Below, in pieces: positions 6,386 to 12,358 of a stretch of DNA of 13,266 nucleotides. The notes beneath the pieces were generated by a model. It was not told the origin of the DNA. It was given only the letters and a program-made list of their open reading frames with translations, and searched no databases. How positions within the stretch are numbered: position 1 is the stretch's first letter; every line of letters begins with the position of its first letter. Origin of the DNA: an uncultured Oscillospiraceae bacterium (GTDB taxonomy: Bacteria; Bacillota; Clostridia; Oscillospirales; Oscillospiraceae); assembly GCA_900758955.1 (NCBI GenBank), contig CAAETL010000229.1:1-13266 (forward strand), read 5' to 3'. The position numbers and the translations under genes are program-made.

Positions 6386-8860
6386 CTGTTTTTTCATGTG
6401 TTGGGCAGCGGCTTTGAGCATCAGGCGTTTGGTTCCCACATTATCAAATGCCACCTCCAAGAGCGCATCCCCGCCCATGGGTTGTACGGAGAGGATCATC
6501 CCCTCCCCAAAAGCGGTATGCCGGACCATATCCCCCTTGGAGAAATCGGGCAGGGGCGCGGACTTCGGCGCAGGACTCCGGTAAGAAGCCACTCTGCGCT
6601 TGGCCGGCTTTTCCGTGTAATAGAACTGATCCCCAGGACCCGATGCAGTTTGCGAGGCAGCAAACCCTTCCGCCTCCCGGGTTGGCCGGGTCCACTGGCT
6701 CTCAAAGGAGTCGTGGTTTTCCGCGGCGTAGTTGCGGCCGCTCACAGCCAGGTACTCCTCCGGAATCTCCCGCAGAAACCGGGAGGGCATGTAGGCGGCG
6801 GTACGGCCAAAGAGCATCCGCTGGGCGGCGCAGGATAAGTGGAGCTGCTCTTTGGCTCTGGTCATGGCCACATAGCACAGGCGGCGCTCCTCCTCCAGCT
6901 CCTCCTGCTCGCCGATGGCCCGGAACCCGGGAAACAGTCCCTCCTCCATTCCCACGGCAAAGACGACGGGAAATTCCAGACCCTTGGCGGCGTGCATGGT
7001 CATCATGGTGACGCAGTTGTCCGAATCCTCCTGGCTGTCCAAGTCGGTATAGAGAGCCACTTCGTCCAAAAAGCCCCCCAGAGTGGGGTCCTCGGCGTTT
7101 TCCAGATAGCCGGTGATGGAGGACTTCAGCTCGGTGACGTTCTCTCGGCGGCTCTTGTTCTCCACGGTCTGCTTCTCTTCCAGCATCACCAGGTAGCCGG
7201 ATTCCGCCAGCAGCTGATCGTACAAGGCAGGCAGAGAAATTTCCTCCGCCATCTGGGACAGCGTTTGGAGCATCCGGCTGAACTTCTGAAATTTGGGGGC
7301 GCTTTTGGCTAAGATCGGGTACTGATCCGCCTGGGAAACCACTTCCCAGAGGCTGATGCCCTCCTGGGCCGCCAGCGTCTGGGCCGTTTCCAGGGTTTTC
7401 GCGCCGATGCCCCGGGGCGGATTGTTGATAATCCGGGTGAGGCGCAGGTCGTCCAGGGGGTTATGGATGACGCAGAGATAGGCCAGCATGTCCTTGACTT
7501 CCGCCCGCTCAAAGAAGCGGAAGCCCCCGATCACCCGGTAGGGGATGCTGTTGCGTTTCAGCGCCATTTCCAACTGGTTGGACTGGGCGTTCATGCGATA
7601 GAGAATGGCGTGGTCCTTCCACTGGCGGCCGCTGCCGTAACTGCGCAGAATTTGGGCCGCCACGTGGAGGGCCTCATCCTGTTCATTTTGGGCGTTGTAT
7701 ACCTGGACCTGGTCTCCCATGCCGTGGTCGGTCCAGAGGTTTTTCCCCTTTCGTCCCCCGTTGTTGCGGATGACGGCGTTGGCGGCCTCCAAAATGTGGC
7801 CGGTGGAGCGGTAATTCTGCTCCAATCGGATCACACGAGCGCCCTGATACTCGCTTTCAAAGGACAGGATATTTTCAATGGTGGCTCCACGAAAGCGATA
7901 GATGGACTGGTCGTCGTCGCCCACCACGCAAAAGTTTTTTCGGCCGCCGGCCAGCAGCGTCGCCAGCAAGTACTGCAGGTGGTTGGTATCCTGGTATTCG
8001 TCGATGAGAACGTAGCGGAATTTTCTCTGGTAGTACTCCCGTACATCGGAAAACTGCTGCAGAATGCGGACCGTATGTAAGATTATATCGTCAAAATCCA
8101 GTGCGCCGGCGCTCCAAAGGCGGCGCTCATATTCCAAATAGAGATTGGCGACCTTCATGAGTCGATAGTCGCCCTGGGCCTTACAGCGGGCGGCGTAGTC
8201 CTCGGCCAACAGCATCTCGTCCTTGGCCCGGGAAATATAACCCAATACCGTTCGCGGCGGAAAGGTTTTATCGTCCAAATTGAGAACCTTCAGGCACTCC
8301 TTCATAACCCGCACCGAGTCGTCCGAGTCGTAGATGGTAAAGGAGGATGGCAGACCCAACCGCTCAATATTCCGCCGCAGAATACGCACGCAGGCGGAAT
8401 GGAAGGTAGCGGCCCACACATCCAGCGCCGGCAGGCCAATCTGGTTTTCCAGCCGCTGCTTCAGTTCCCCCGCCGCCTTATTGGTAAAGGTAATCGCAAT
8501 TACTTCCCAAGGCCGGGCTGGGTCTAAGGCGCAGAGCTCTTCGGCCCTCAGCACATCCCCCGGCTCACTTTCTTTACTGCCTTGATAGTTCTCCAGAAAG
8601 GTAAGGTCCTCTTCCGTGATCCAATCGGGTATTTCCGCCGAATCAGAGCCGCGGCCAAACCGCAAAATGTTAGCAATTCGGTTTATGAGAACGGTGGTCT
8701 TTCCGCTGCCCGCCCCCGCCAGAAGGAGCAGCGGTCCCTCCGTAGCAAGTACACCCTCCTGCTGTTGGGGATTTAGACCCGAAAACTCCAGCGCGATGGC
8801 CCGGCGACGGGCGGCGCAGAAGCGAGGATGGTCCCTGGGATCCAGCATGTCGCTCACCAT
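6383..8860 (-). CDS. pcrA: ATP-dependent DNA helicase, UvrD/PcrA type (superfamily 1A)
   Basis: 825 residues. It is a 3'-5' DNA helicase acting in nucleotide excision repair, replication restart and removal of RecA filaments. All SF1A motifs are visible: Q motif LNPQQQEGV (29-37), Walker A AGAGSGKTT (48-56), Ia ITFTNKAA (123-130), Walker B LIDEYQDT (285-292), motif III GDDDQSIYRFRGA (314-326), motif IV EQNYRST (347-353), motif V TMHAAKGLEF (621-630), motif VI EERRLCYVAMTRAKE (657-671). The C-terminal Tudor-like region, GDMVRHTAFGEGMILSV and beyond (776-820), is the part that in PcrA contacts RNA polymerase. Compared with Bacillus PcrA it has about 28 extra N-terminal residues and about 45 extra residues between motifs I and Ia (about 68-115). 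The start is uncertain: AAAGG lies 1 base before the ATG at 8860, 4 bases before a GTG at 8857 and 13 bases before an ATG at 8848. It stands alone on the minus strand. Confidence 0.96.
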   Translation of the reverse strand: MVSDMLDPRDHPRFCAARRRAIALEFSGLNPQQQEGVLATEGPLLLLAGAGSGKTTVLINRIANILRFGRGSDSAEIPDWITEEDLTFLENYQGSKESEPGDVLRAEELCALDPARPWEVIAITFTNKAAGELKQRLENQIGLPALDVWAATFHSACVRILRRNIERLGLPSSFTIYDSDDSVRVMKECLKVLNLDDKTFPPRTVLGYISRAKDEMLLAEDYAARCKAQGDYRLMKVANLYLEYERRLWSAGALDFDDIILHTVRILQQFSDVREYYQRKFRYVLIDEYQDTNHLQYLLATLLAGGRKNFCVVGDDDQSIYRFRGATIENILSFESEYQGARVIRLEQNYRSTGHILEAANAVIRNNGGRKGKNLWTDHGMGDQVQVYNAQNEQDEALHVAAQILRSYGSGRQWKDHAILYRMNAQSNQLEMALKRNSIPYRVIGGFRFFERAEVKDMLAYLCVIHNPLDDLRLTRIINNPPRGIGAKTLETAQTLAAQEGISLWEVVSQADQYPILAKSAPKFQKFSRMLQTLSQMAEEISLPALYDQLLAESGYLVMLEEKQTVENKSRRENVTELKSSITGYLENAEDPTLGGFLDEVALYTDLDSQEDSDNCVTMMTMHAAKGLEFPVVFAVGMEEGLFPGFRAIGEQEELEEERRLCYVAMTRAKEQLHLSCAAQRMLFGRTAAYMPSRFLREIPEEYLAVSGRNYAAENHDSFESQWTRPTREAEGFAASQTASGPGDQFYYTEKPAKRRVASYRSPAPKSAPLPDFSKGDMVRHTAFGEGMILSVQPMGGDALLEVAFDNVGTKRLMLKAAAQHMKKQ

Positions 8861-9153
8861 ACCTTTCTCTCTCTCAAATGAATGTGAAAAAAATGCACCT
8901 GTAAAAAACCGTTGAGATTATATTGTACTCCAAAAAGCCACTGGTGACAAGGAGAAAACCTGACAAAACCCGCTGGGTCTCGACCATTTCAGAGGGGTAA
9001 TTCTCTCATTCTTTTTACAAATGTACCGGTATAACAGCATTTACTTTTTCCTTACGCTATTGCAAAAACACCGCCCTATCTCTTCATCCTATATGCATTT
9101 AAACCAGTTCCTCTCCCTTTATTTTTGCTTTTTTATGTATATTTTGCATATTT
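8861..9153. other. AT-rich intergenic region between divergent pcrA and nadB transcripts
   Basis: No reading frame or known RNA recognised. On the minus strand TATAAT (8922-8917) is a good -10 for pcrA about 60 bases from its start, but no clear -35 lies at the right spacing; TTGTCA (8950-8945) is 22 bp away, too far. From about 9000 to 9150 the stretch is pyrimidine-rich and AT-rich and shows no repeats that I could find. Confidence 0.4.
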
Positions 9154-9175
9154 GACACCATTCTAGATAGATGTC
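9154..9175. promoter_or_regulatory. 22-bp palindrome next to the nadB promoter, candidate NiaR operator
   Basis: The site has outer arms GACA (9154-9157) and TGTC (9172-9175) centred exactly on TCTAGA (9162-9167). Eight of eleven base pairs are symmetric. It abuts the -35 box at 9176, so a protein bound here would block or modulate RNA polymerase. The operon encodes a NiaR-type repressor, which makes it the obvious candidate binder; NiaR repressors are known to act on NAD-biosynthesis promoters through palindromic sites. The exact consensus was not checked. Confidence 0.5.
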
Positions 9176-9204
9176 TTGTCAACCGCAAAAACCTATGATA
9201 TAAT
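9176..9204 (+). promoter_or_regulatory. Strong sigma-A promoter of the NAD operon
   Basis: TTGTCA (9176-9181) has one mismatch to the -35 consensus. After a 17-bp spacer comes a perfect TATAAT (9199-9204) with an extended TGA just before it (9196-9198). Transcription should start near 9211, leaving a leader of about 305 nt before nadB. It is the best promoter in the window. Confidence 0.85.
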
Positions 9205-9250
9205 GTCCCCAATCCAGCGCAAACGCGCGCTGCCTCTCGATAGAGAGCGT

Positions 9251-9270
9251 AAGGGTAAGAAGCCCTTTTT
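9251..9270 (+). terminator. Early terminator-like hairpin in the nadB leader
   Basis: AAGGG (9251-9255), loop TAAGAAG, CCCTT (9263-9267), with TTTTT at 9266-9270. The stem is short (5 bp, 6 with a G-U pair), so any termination would be partial. If used, it would release a 60-nt transcript made of three small hairpins. Confidence 0.35.
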
Positions 9271-9423
9271 CACCAATACAGGTTGAAACGATAGCAATTA
9301 GGAGATCTACGCGCGGAGTATGGAGCGGCTCCCAACATATGCCTTACCGGGTCCAGATCGGGTAAGCGAACTCTTGTGATGCCGTCTGCCAGACTTCGTG
9401 CTGTTTTATCAGCAACGGCTATC

Positions 9424-9441
9424 TTGACACCTGTCTTGACC
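9424..9441. promoter_or_regulatory. Second GACA/TGTC inverted repeat in the nadB leader
   Basis: GACACCTGTC (9426-9435) is an inverted repeat of GACA and TGTC around CC, flanked by TTGAC-like steps on both sides. TGTCTTG (9432-9438) is shared with 9172-9178 at the upstream palindrome. It could be a downstream NiaR roadblock site, or simply part of the leader RNA. Low confidence. Confidence 0.3.
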
Positions 9442-9515
9442 ATCTGTCGGCCCCGTTCCCGTTTGAAATCCAAGGAGATTCATACGGTAAATACGAAAGA
9501 TAGTGAGATGACACG

Positions 9516-10808
9516 ATGAATTTTGACTATGACGTGTTGATTGTCGGCACCGGCGCCGCCGGACTTTACTGTGCTTTGAACCTTCCTGCCCGCTTGAAAG
9601 TTCTCATGATTACCAAGCAGAAAGCGGACGAGTCAGATTCCTTTTTGGCCCAGGGAGGCATCTGCGTACTCCGGGGAGAAGAGGACTACGACGCCTTTTT
9701 TGAAGACACCATGCGGGCCGGCCATTATGAAAATGATAAAAAATCCGTGGATGTGATGATCCGCTCCTCCAACACGGTGATTCGGGAGCTGCTGGACCTG
9801 GGGGTCCGCTTTGAAACGGAGCCGGACGGCAGCCCCGCTTTTACACGGGAAGGCGGCCACTCCCAACCCCGGATTCTGTTCCACGCCGACATCACCGGAC
9901 GAGAGATCACCTCTACCCTGCTGGATCACGTCCGCCGCCTGAAAAATGTCACCATCCGGGAGCAAGTCACTATGCTGGATGTGATCTCTCGAGACAACAA
10001 AGTCGGCGGCTTGGTGGTGTCGGAAGAGAGGGGAAAACCGGAACTGATTACCGCCCCGGTGGTGGTGCTGTGCTGTGGCGGCTTGGGCGGCCTTTACACC
10101 AACTCCACCAACTTTCCCCATATCACTGGGGACGCCCTGGCCATTGCCCTGGAAAACCATGTGGAGGTGGAACATCTGGATTACATTCAGATTCATCCCA
10201 CCACCCTCTACTCAAAGCGTCCCGGCAGACGATTTCTCATCTCTGAATCGGTGCGGGGGGAGGGCGCGCTGCTGCTAGATCAAAATATGCAGCGCTTTAC
10301 CGACGAGCTCCAACCCCGGGACGTGGTGACACGGGCGATTCTGGCTCAGATGGAAAAAGACGGCACCGACCATGTCTGGGAGGATATGCGTCCCTTGGGA
10401 GAGGATGCGATCTTAGGGCACTTCCCCAACATCTACCAGCGCTGTCTGGAGGAGGGGATCAACGTATTGGAGGAGCCCATCCCCGTGGTTCCCGCCCAGC
10501 ATTATTTCATGGGCGGCATCCGCGTCAATTTGGCCAGCCAGACCTCCATGAAGGGGCTGTATGCCTGTGGCGAGACCAGCTGCAACGGCGTCCACGGCGC
10601 GAACCGGCTCGCCAGCAACTCTCTGCTGGAATCCCTGGTTTTTGCCCAGCGGGCCGCCTTGGACATTGTTTTCGGGCAACTTCATAAGGGCGGATGCGCC
10701 ACCGAACATGTGGATGTAACCCGTTATGCGGATCAGGACGCCCTCTTTGCCCATTACCACTCCCTGGTCCTGGGGGAGATCGAAAGGATGCGAAAGAACC
10801 ATGAATGA
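9516..10808 (+). CDS. nadB: L-aspartate oxidase, first step of de novo NAD synthesis
   Basis: 430 residues. It is a flavoprotein that oxidises L-aspartate to iminoaspartate, which quinolinate synthase then condenses with dihydroxyacetone phosphate. The N-terminal FAD site GTGAAG (11-16) and SFLAQGG (42-48) are present, as are IHPTTLY (226-232), SESVRGEGALL (243-253), QPRDVVTRAI (266-275), AQHYFMGGI (327-335) and CGETSCNGVHGANRLASNSLLESLVF (351-376), which together distinguish it from fumarate reductase flavoproteins. It is shorter than the 540-residue E. coli enzyme because most of the C-terminal helical domain is missing; this short form is common in Clostridia. The ATG at 9516 is fixed by an in-frame stop at 9504-9506. 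Its own Shine-Dalgarno is weak (GTGAG at 9504-9508). It overlaps nadC by 8 bases, implying coupled translation. Confidence 0.97.
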   Translation: MNFDYDVLIVGTGAAGLYCALNLPARLKVLMITKQKADESDSFLAQGGICVLRGEEDYDAFFEDTMRAGHYENDKKSVDVMIRSSNTVIRELLDLGVRFETEPDGSPAFTREGGHSQPRILFHADITGREITSTLLDHVRRLKNVTIREQVTMLDVISRDNKVGGLVVSEERGKPELITAPVVVLCCGGLGGLYTNSTNFPHITGDALAIALENHVEVEHLDYIQIHPTTLYSKRPGRRFLISESVRGEGALLLDQNMQRFTDELQPRDVVTRAILAQMEKDGTDHVWEDMRPLGEDAILGHFPNIYQRCLEEGINVLEEPIPVVPAQHYFMGGIRVNLASQTSMKGLYACGETSCNGVHGANRLASNSLLESLVFAQRAALDIVFGQLHKGGCATEHVDVTRYADQDALFAHYHSLVLGEIERMRKNHE

Positions 10809-11655
10809 AATCACCATGCTCCTCCAGGCGGACGAGTTGATTTTGCAGGCCCTGCGGGAGGACATCACCAGTGAAGACGTGTCCACCAACGCCGTCATGC
10901 CTCGCCCCCAGCGGGGGCAGGTTCAGCTCATCGCCAAGTCAAACGGCGTCATAGCCGGGTTGGGCGTGTTTGCTCGGGTCTTTCACCTGCTGGATGCCGC
11001 CACCCAAGTGGAGATGACCTGCAAGGATGGCGATCTTGTGACCCCCGGTCAGCTGATGGCCACCATCACAGGGGATATTCGGGTCCTTCTTTCCGGCGAA
11101 CGGGTGGCGCTGAACTATCTCCAGCGGATGAGCGGCATCGCCACCCACACGCGGAAAATGGCACAGGTTTTGGAGGGGACCGGCACCTCCCTGCTGGATA
11201 CCCGCAAAACCACCCCCAACAATCGAATTTTTGAAAAATACGCCGTCACCGTGGGCGGAGGGAAAAACCACCGATATAACCTTTCCGACGGGGTGATGCT
11301 GAAGGACAACCATATCGGCGCCGCCGGGGGCATCCGGCAGGCTGTGGCCGCCGCCCGGGCTTACGCGCCCTTTGTCCGGAAGATTGAAGTGGAAACCGAA
11401 ACCTTGGCCCAGGTCCGGGAAGCCGTGGAGGCTGGCGCGGACATCATTATGCTGGATAATATGTCCCTTGATACGATGAAAGAGGCCCTGGCCATGATCG
11501 GCGGCCGGGCCCAGACCGAGTGCTCGGGAAATGTGACCGCGGAGACGCTGCCACAGTTGGCCCGCTTGGGTGTGGATTTCATCTCCAGCGGCGCCCTCAC
11601 CCACTCCTCCCCCATTATGGACATCTCAATGAAGAACCTGCATCCCATTGATTGA
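10801..11655 (+). CDS. nadC: Nicotinate-nucleotide pyrophosphorylase (carboxylating), quinolinate phosphoribosyltransferase
   Basis: 284 residues, normal family length. It converts quinolinate and PRPP into nicotinate mononucleotide, CO2 and pyrophosphate in the cytosol, usually as a dimer or hexamer. Visible are the N-terminal EDITSEDVST (20-29), GERVALNYLQRMSGIAT (99-115) with R102, LLDTRKTTP (131-139), EKYAVTVGGGKNHRYNLSDGVMLKDNH (145-171) with the substrate-binding H157-R158 and K168, IEVETETLAQVREA (195-208), IIMLDNMS (215-222), ECSGNV (240-245) and DFISSGALTHS (259-269). The chosen ATG at 10801 overlaps the nadB stop (10806-10808); AAAGGA lies about 13 bases upstream. An in-frame ATG further upstream (10726) lies inside nadB and is not supported. 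The repressor gene follows 37 bases downstream. Confidence 0.97.
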   Translation: MNEITMLLQADELILQALREDITSEDVSTNAVMPRPQRGQVQLIAKSNGVIAGLGVFARVFHLLDAATQVEMTCKDGDLVTPGQLMATITGDIRVLLSGERVALNYLQRMSGIATHTRKMAQVLEGTGTSLLDTRKTTPNNRIFEKYAVTVGGGKNHRYNLSDGVMLKDNHIGAAGGIRQAVAAARAYAPFVRKIEVETETLAQVREAVEAGADIIMLDNMSLDTMKEALAMIGGRAQTECSGNVTAETLPQLARLGVDFISSGALTHSSPIMDISMKNLHPID

Positions 11656-11692
11656 GATTCCACCCAAATTTGTAACAGAAAAGAGGGAGCCT

Positions 11693-12250
11693 TTGAACGT
11701 AACAGAACGAAGAAAAAAGATTCTGGAGCTTCTGCAACAGTCTGACGCTCCCGTGTCCGCCAAAGAGTTGGCCCAGCGCTTTCATGTGAGCCGCCAGGTT
11801 ATTGTACAGGATATGGCTGTGATCCGGGTCGCCCACCCCGGAATTCTATCCACCTATCGCGGCTATCTGCTACAAGCGGAAGATTCCGCCGCTTGTTCCC
11901 GTGAATTTAAAGTGCGGCATACCGACGAGCAGGTCAGCGACGAGTTAAACCTGATTGTGGACTTGGGCGGACGGGTGCAAAACGTCAGCATCAGTCACAA
12001 GCTGTACGGACGGGTCACGGCGGAAATGAACATCAGTTCCCGTCAGGACGTCCATGAATATACAGGGGCCCTGCTGGCGGGAAAATCCAGCCTGCTCAGC
12101 AATGCCACCGGCGGGTATCACTACCATCTGGTGGAAGCCGCCAGTGAGGAACGGCTGGACCGGATCGAGGAAGCGCTGCGGGAACACGGTCTGTTGGCCC
12201 CCCTCAGCCCTTGGGAGAAAATCACCGGCCAAGAAGAGAACGAATCGTAA
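11693..12250 (+). CDS. niaR: NiaR-type transcriptional repressor of NAD biosynthesis (HTH_11 + 3H domain)
   Basis: 185 residues from the TTG at 11693, chosen because GAGGGAG (11683-11689) lies just before it; an upstream in-frame TTG (11648) overlaps nadC and has no ribosome binding site. Residues about 3-60 are a winged helix (RRKKILELLQQSDAPVSAKELAQRFHVSRQVIVQDMAVIR). Residues about 74-168 are a 3H domain, the small-molecule and metal-binding module of NiaR/YrxA proteins, which bind nicotinic acid as co-repressor. H76, E84, H143 and H145 match in spacing the metal ligands I recall for the Thermotoga homologue TM1602 (His, Glu eight residues later, then His-x-His). LYGRVTAEMNISSRQDV and NATGGYHYHLVEA are family-typical. 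Lying between nadC and nadA, it should repress its own operon. Confidence 0.93.
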   Translation: MNVTERRKKILELLQQSDAPVSAKELAQRFHVSRQVIVQDMAVIRVAHPGILSTYRGYLLQAEDSAACSREFKVRHTDEQVSDELNLIVDLGGRVQNVSISHKLYGRVTAEMNISSRQDVHEYTGALLAGKSSLLSNATGGYHYHLVEAASEERLDRIEEALREHGLLAPLSPWEKITGQEENES

Positions 12251-12252
12251 AC

Positions 12253-12355
12253 GCCGCTGCGCCAATCAGCGGCAGTGCCCTGTCAACGGGTCCAGATAAC
12301 CTCCTGTATGGGAGGTTCCCATTTATGTACTGCGCTCACGGGCGCACAGGAGGTT
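12253..12355 (+). promoter_or_regulatory. nadA leader with an SD-sequestering three-way junction, candidate translational switch
   Basis: Elements in order: hairpin GCCGCTG/CAGCGGC (12253-12259 with 12267-12273); small hairpin GCCC/GGGT (12277-12280 with 12288-12291); block CGGGTCCAGAT (12287-12297), identical to one in the nadB leader; then AACCTCCTGT (12298-12307), perfectly complementary to ACAGGAGGTT (12346-12355), which contains the nadA Shine-Dalgarno. That 10-bp stem encloses ATGGGA/TCCCAT (12308-12313 with 12317-12322) and GCGC/GCGC (12332-12335 with 12342-12345), forming a three-way junction. In the alternative fold AACCTCC (12298-12304) pairs with GGAGGTT (12311-12317) and the Shine-Dalgarno becomes free. 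No known riboswitch class was recognised. Confidence 0.55.
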
Positions 12356-12358
12356 TGT

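Larger units (their letters stand above)
9211..9515 (+). promoter_or_regulatory. Long structured 5' leader of nadB, possible cis-regulatory RNA
   Basis: Predicted hairpins in order: 9215-9220 with 9227-9232 (6 bp); 9234-9238 with 9243-9247 (CTCTC GATA GAGAG); 9251-9255 with 9263-9267 followed by a U-run; 9322-9325 with 9329-9332; 9343-9348 with 9361-9366 (CTTACC/GGTAAG, 12-nt loop); and a long arm 9378-9385 with 9415-9423 (8 bp, one bulge) capped by 9399-9403 with 9410-9414. The loop of the CTTACC hairpin contains CGGGTCCAGAT, which recurs in front of nadA. No known riboswitch class was recognised. An AAGGAG at 9472-9477 has no start codon at a usable distance. The minus-strand frame 9473-9270 is regarded as a shadow. 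Confidence 0.5.

Noticed and set aside
7463..8080. 205-codon plus-strand frame opposite pcrA
   Set aside because: Antisense shadow of the helicase, whose motifs fill the other strand without a gap.
9341..9366. T-arm-like stem and loop suggesting a tRNA
   Set aside because: No acceptor stem, anticodon arm or GTTCRA loop of a tRNA can be placed around it.
9424..9452. TTGACA at 9424-9429 as the -35 of a second nadB promoter
   Set aside because: No acceptable -10 box lies 16-18 bp downstream.
9320..9473. TPP-riboswitch-like sequence on the minus strand (ACCCGATCTGGA ... AAGGCAT ... GTTGGGA)
   Set aside because: It resembles the 3' half of a THI element, but the CTGAGA core is missing, no thiamine gene lies downstream on that strand, and the similarity comes from the plus-strand hairpin arms.
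9270..9473. 67-codon minus-strand frame in the nadB leader
   Set aside because: No good ribosome binding site, no recognisable product, and it lies antisense to a leader with strong promoter and hairpin structure.
12331..12346. Hairpin with an ACGG loop resembling half of a guanidine-II (mini-ykkC) riboswitch
   Set aside because: The ACGG is not closed by continuous pairs and the neighbouring hairpin (ATGGGA/TCCCAT) has no ACGR loop.
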